From Ascarosepion bandense (lineage: Eukaryota; Mollusca; Cephalopoda; Sepiida; Sepiidae): a DNA stretch of 64,000 nucleotides. A program made the translations under genes and the position numbers. The stretch is from NCBI GenBank assembly GCA_037127315.1, contig JBBBDQ010000420.1, forward strand, positions 2,235,001-2,299,000. The letters are read 5' to 3'. The notes below the pieces were generated by a model that saw only the letters and a program-made list of their open reading frames with translations, was not told the DNA's origin and made no database searches. Of the stretch, positions 61,230-64,000 are shown one piece after another (the stretch's first letter is position 1; the number at the start of each line of letters is the position of its first letter).

Positions 61230-62152
61230 ATCTTAAAAATATTGACGGCCACAATCTCAACATTATCATATATGCGGATGACACGGTGCTGATAGCAAGT
61301 ACGGAAAGGAAAATGCAAGACCTTATAAAGAAGTTAGCAAAAGAAAGTAAAAAAAAAATATTGACGGCCACAATCTCAACATTATCATATATGCGGATGA
61401 CACGGTGCTGATAGCAAGTACGGAAAGGAAAATGCAAGACCTTATAAAGAAGTTAGCAAAAGAAAGTACAAAGAAAGCATCAATCTAAAAAAAAAAAGAA
61501 AAAAACTGAATGTGTGGTCATCAGCAAAAAGAGGAGCCGAATATGCCAACAGCAAATCGAAGAATCTAAAATAAAACAAGTAAAAAAATTCAAATACCTG
61601 GGAAGTGTTTTGGCAGAGGATGGAAAATGCGACACGGAGATCCAAAGATGTATTGGCATGGCCAAAGACATATTTCAAAAGCTAACCAGAGTAGTGAAAG
61701 ACAGGAAAATCTCATTAGAAACAAAGAAAATAGTGCCAGATTGCTATGTGATATCTGTCTTTCTGTATGAATGTGAATGTTGGACGATCTCATCAAGGAG
61801 AGGCATGAGATAGCAGAAATGTGGTTTTACAGAAGGATGCCTGGGATACCATGGACGGAGCATGTGTGCAACGATGAGATGTTGGAAAGGATGAAAACGA
61901 GAAGAAAACTCATAGTAAATATCAGGAACAGACAAATGAGATTCCTGCGAAACGTAATGAAGAAGGAGGGCCTCGAGAACTTACTACTCACATGTAGGAT
62001 ATAGGGAAGAAAACAGCGCGTGAGATACATGTTAGGTTTGAGCAAATTTTTGGCAGAGCGAAGTTTCGAGATACCAAGAGAAAAAGGGAAGTTTATGATC
62101 GCCTACGTCCTGAAAACACGGCACATGAAGAAGAAGAAGAAGAAGAAAAAAT
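61230..62152 (+). mobile_element. RTE-like LINE (L-B), longest copy, with (AAG)n tail
   Basis: Starts in the RT palm (NIIIYADDTVLIASTERKMQ; YADD codons at 61271-61282), which is tandemly duplicated (see findings). It continues with thumb and connection (61514-61813: KFKYLGSVLAEDGKCDTEIQ), the C-terminal domain (61777-62004: EMWFYRRMPGIPWTEHVCND) and the family end KFMIAYVLKTRHM followed by an (AAG)n tail at 62126-62150. The 5' half (endonuclease) is absent. Frameshifts near 61480 and 61790 and a stop near 62000 inactivate it. Confidence 0.92.
61236..61813 (+). pseudogene. RTE-like reverse transcriptase remnant, duplicated palm
   Basis: The RT catalytic YADD box appears twice (61271 and 61390) owing to a 119-bp direct duplication. 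The following frame holds INLKKKK (disrupted), TECVVISKK-like, then the conserved QIEESKIKQVKKFKYLGSVL. Reverse transcriptase of a non-LTR element, now inactive. Confidence 0.9.
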
Positions 62153-62394
62153 TTCATCATATTTTATTCCTGATAAACAGTAGAGCATATTCGCTACATT
62201 TATAACCCATCATGGGCATAGAAAAGTTTAGCCTCGACTACCCTCTAAAAAAACATACCCATCCCATTATTATCTAGATGCATGCTAAAATTAATAGAAA
62301 AACAGAAAGCTTAATATAAAGAATGAGATGGAAATCACATTTTTTTACACAAAAACAGTCAAAGAAAAAGCGATTTTAAAACAAAAAAAAATGT

Positions 62395-63075
62395 CTTCTT
62401 CTTCTTCTTCTTCTTCTTCTTCTTCTTCTTCTTCTTCTTCTTTATGTGCCATGTTCTTTCAGGACGTAGGGGATCATGGCTTTCCACATCTCCCTATACC
62501 TGGTGGCTCTTAGCAAACTTTCTCCTGTTGCACCATGCAACCCTCGTTCAGTCATCCACCTGATGAGGTCCTTCAAATATGTTATCCGATGCTTTCCCCT
62601 GTCTCTTTTTCTCTCTATCTGGCCTGTTAGTATCAGGTTACCTAAGCCCTCCTTCCTCATTTCATGTTCAACGAACTTTAGTTGTCCCTTCCCGATGCTC
62701 AGTATTAATTTCCTCTTCATTTCCATCCTTTCCAAAACCTCGTCATTGCTCACATGCTCGATCCATGATATCCGCAGCATCAATCTGTAGAACCACATTT
62801 CAGCTGCTTCAAGTTTTTCCTTCATCTTCGAAGATAGTGCTCAACATTCACTGCCATATTGAAGAACTATACTCTTCTCTTTGTTTCTAGCGAAATTATC
62901 CTGTTTCTTAATACTTTACTCAACTTCTGAAATGCTTCCTTCGCCATGCCAATTCGCCTTCGGATCTCAGTGTCGCACTTTCTGGCTTCTGTTAGAACAC
63001 TTCCTACGTTTTAACATTTTTGTACCTGCTTTATTTTAGTGTCCCTCACCTGTATTTGGCATATTGGGCTGCTTT
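62395..63075 (-). mobile_element. RTE-like LINE L-B, minus strand, (AAG)n tail
   Basis: Plus strand starts with (CTT)n (62397-62441), the complement of the (AAG)n tail, then the complement of the C-terminal domain (127 open minus-strand codons, 62825-62442: EAAEMWFYRLMLRISWIEHV, GKHRITYLKDLIRWM), then older parts to CAGTGTCGCACTTTC at about 62985 and the TTGGCATATTGGGCTGC segment. Among the best preserved L-B copies; tail to tail with the copy ending at 62152. Confidence 0.9.
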
Positions 63076-63265
63076 TTTTGCTGCCCAACCCAAAAACCAA
63101 CATTTTCGGTGGTGAATGACTAAAAGTCACGACTACCGAATTGGATGAATGTAAATTCATTCTTCTTTTTTATATAGATTCTGTTGTTTTAGGCCACTGG
63201 TTAATTTATCTTTTGAATATTACCACGCTGTTTTTGCTGATTTTACAGGCATTGTTTTTAATAGA

Positions 63266-63475
63266 CTTGTGGTGCAGTAAATATCGGCTCGAAACGAGAA
63301 ATCAGTGATCCGATTTCGAATTCCAGTTGAATGGGTTAAAGAGTAGGGCAGATTGGGTTTTATAGCTTTGGTTGACAACTAGTCAACAGCAGAAAGTAAT
63401 GGCAACCAACTGCAGGAAAATCTTCTGCCCAGTCAGTCATGTCCATTTCGAGAAATGATCGCCCAATTTATGCCA
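63266..63475 (+). mobile_element. tRNA-derived SINE (family A), internal deletion
   Basis: Head (TTGTGGTGCAGTAAAT, box B TTTCGAATTCCAG) joined directly to GGGTTAAAGAGTAGG, so about 70 bp of the body are missing; it ends near TGATCGCCCAATTTATGCC. Confidence 0.86.
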
Positions 63476-63864
63476 CTGGTTAATTCATAGAGCATCTTTT
63501 GTATATTTTCCCGCTCTTTAAAGAATCTTTTTGCCTATTTATCTGATATTATTTTTAAATGGTTTGAGTAATCGTTATTGACATATTTTAAAACATTTTT
63601 GATATCTAGCCGATTTCATTTAAATTCTTTTTATTTTCCTCACTTTTTGTAGGTATCCAACACTCTAATAACAGAAGATTTGCCAGGAATGGTAAAGTAT
63701 TTTTAAAGCTAGGGTAACATTTAAAATCCCCAGCATCCCTCATTCGTGCATATATTTTGTTGCGGATTCGCCCCTTTGTACATAATAATGGACTCAACCG
63801 AGAGTACATATGATTCTGCCTATACAGAGAACGACAGTTTCAAACCAGTTAAGTTTGCTCCTAT
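63476..63864. other. no gene seen
   Basis: AT-rich; short frames only. Confidence 0.5.
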
Positions 63865-63975
63865 GGCACTGTCAGCTCTCTGCCTTCGGTTAGAGAGTGC
63901 TCTCTGCTTCCGAGCAGAGAGCATTAACCCTGTCGTGGTTCCGCCGAAGGTTAGAATCACGACTGGGGGAAAATA
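63865..63975 (-). repeat. satellite S1 partial unit, minus strand
   Basis: Minus strand reads CTAACCTTCGGCGGAACCAC, then CAGGGTTAATGC and CCGAAGGCAGAGAGCTGAC, aligning to the CTTCGGCGGA and GAAGGCAGAGAGCTAGC parts of the units at 20975-21600. Contains an internal inverted pair GCTCTCTGC/GCAGAGAGC. Confidence 0.72.
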
Positions 63976-64000
63976 GATATTTTTGGCCTGGCTATATGGC

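Overview
The window looks like repeat-rich intergenic DNA from a coleoid cephalopod, most likely an octopus. This is inferred from hundreds-of-base AT-rich stretches, dense (TA)n, (CA)n, (CT)n and (AAT)n tracts, and very many tRNA-derived SINEs alongside CR1/Jockey-like, RTE-like and Penelope-like retroelement pieces. I found no convincing host protein-coding gene, rRNA gene or functional tRNA gene. Every long open frame is either a decayed transposon protein or an artefact of simple sequence.

Layout. 1-9 kb: AT-rich DNA, a LINE 3' end interrupted by a Merlin-type DNA transposon with intact ends (2335-2764), a purine-rich block and (CT)n blocks. 8-12.5 kb: an internally deleted LINE (10134-11752) lying between inverted arms, and two mirrored structures carrying hammerhead-like RNA motifs. 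13-26 kb: SINE-rich DNA, a MITE inside an (AAT)n tract, two satellite families and two SINEs with a 5S rRNA head (23683 and 25745, the second with perfect 14-bp target duplications). 28-38 kb: RTE-like LINE 3' ends in both orientations, a Helitron nested inside a SINE, a second Helitron with a paralogous empty site, local segmental duplications, and a truncated Helitron beside a LINE that is split by a long-TIR transposon with an 8-bp duplication. 39.6-45 kb: (CT)n blocks, a Penelope-like fragment and a 2.7-kb minisatellite of about 120-bp units. 45-54 kb: LINE, satellite, a mariner relic, a canonical hammerhead ribozyme in a tRNA-headed element, a GIY-YIG endonuclease remnant and RTE-like fragments. 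54-64 kb: LINE reverse-transcriptase relics, a minisatellite, a SINE tandem array, a palindromic tRNA-headed element, a second mariner, another hammerhead next to a Penelope-like terminal region, and an RTE reverse transcriptase with a tandem duplication over its catalytic motif.

The most interesting theme is the repeated occurrence of hammerhead ribozyme architecture in several unrelated-looking repeats, often next to a (TA)n tract. The copy at 49074-49129 (minus strand) has all conserved core bases, three paired stems and the internal loops expected of a type-I ribozyme, and sits downstream of a tRNA-like pol III promoter region. Family assignments are from motif recognition only; no database search was possible.
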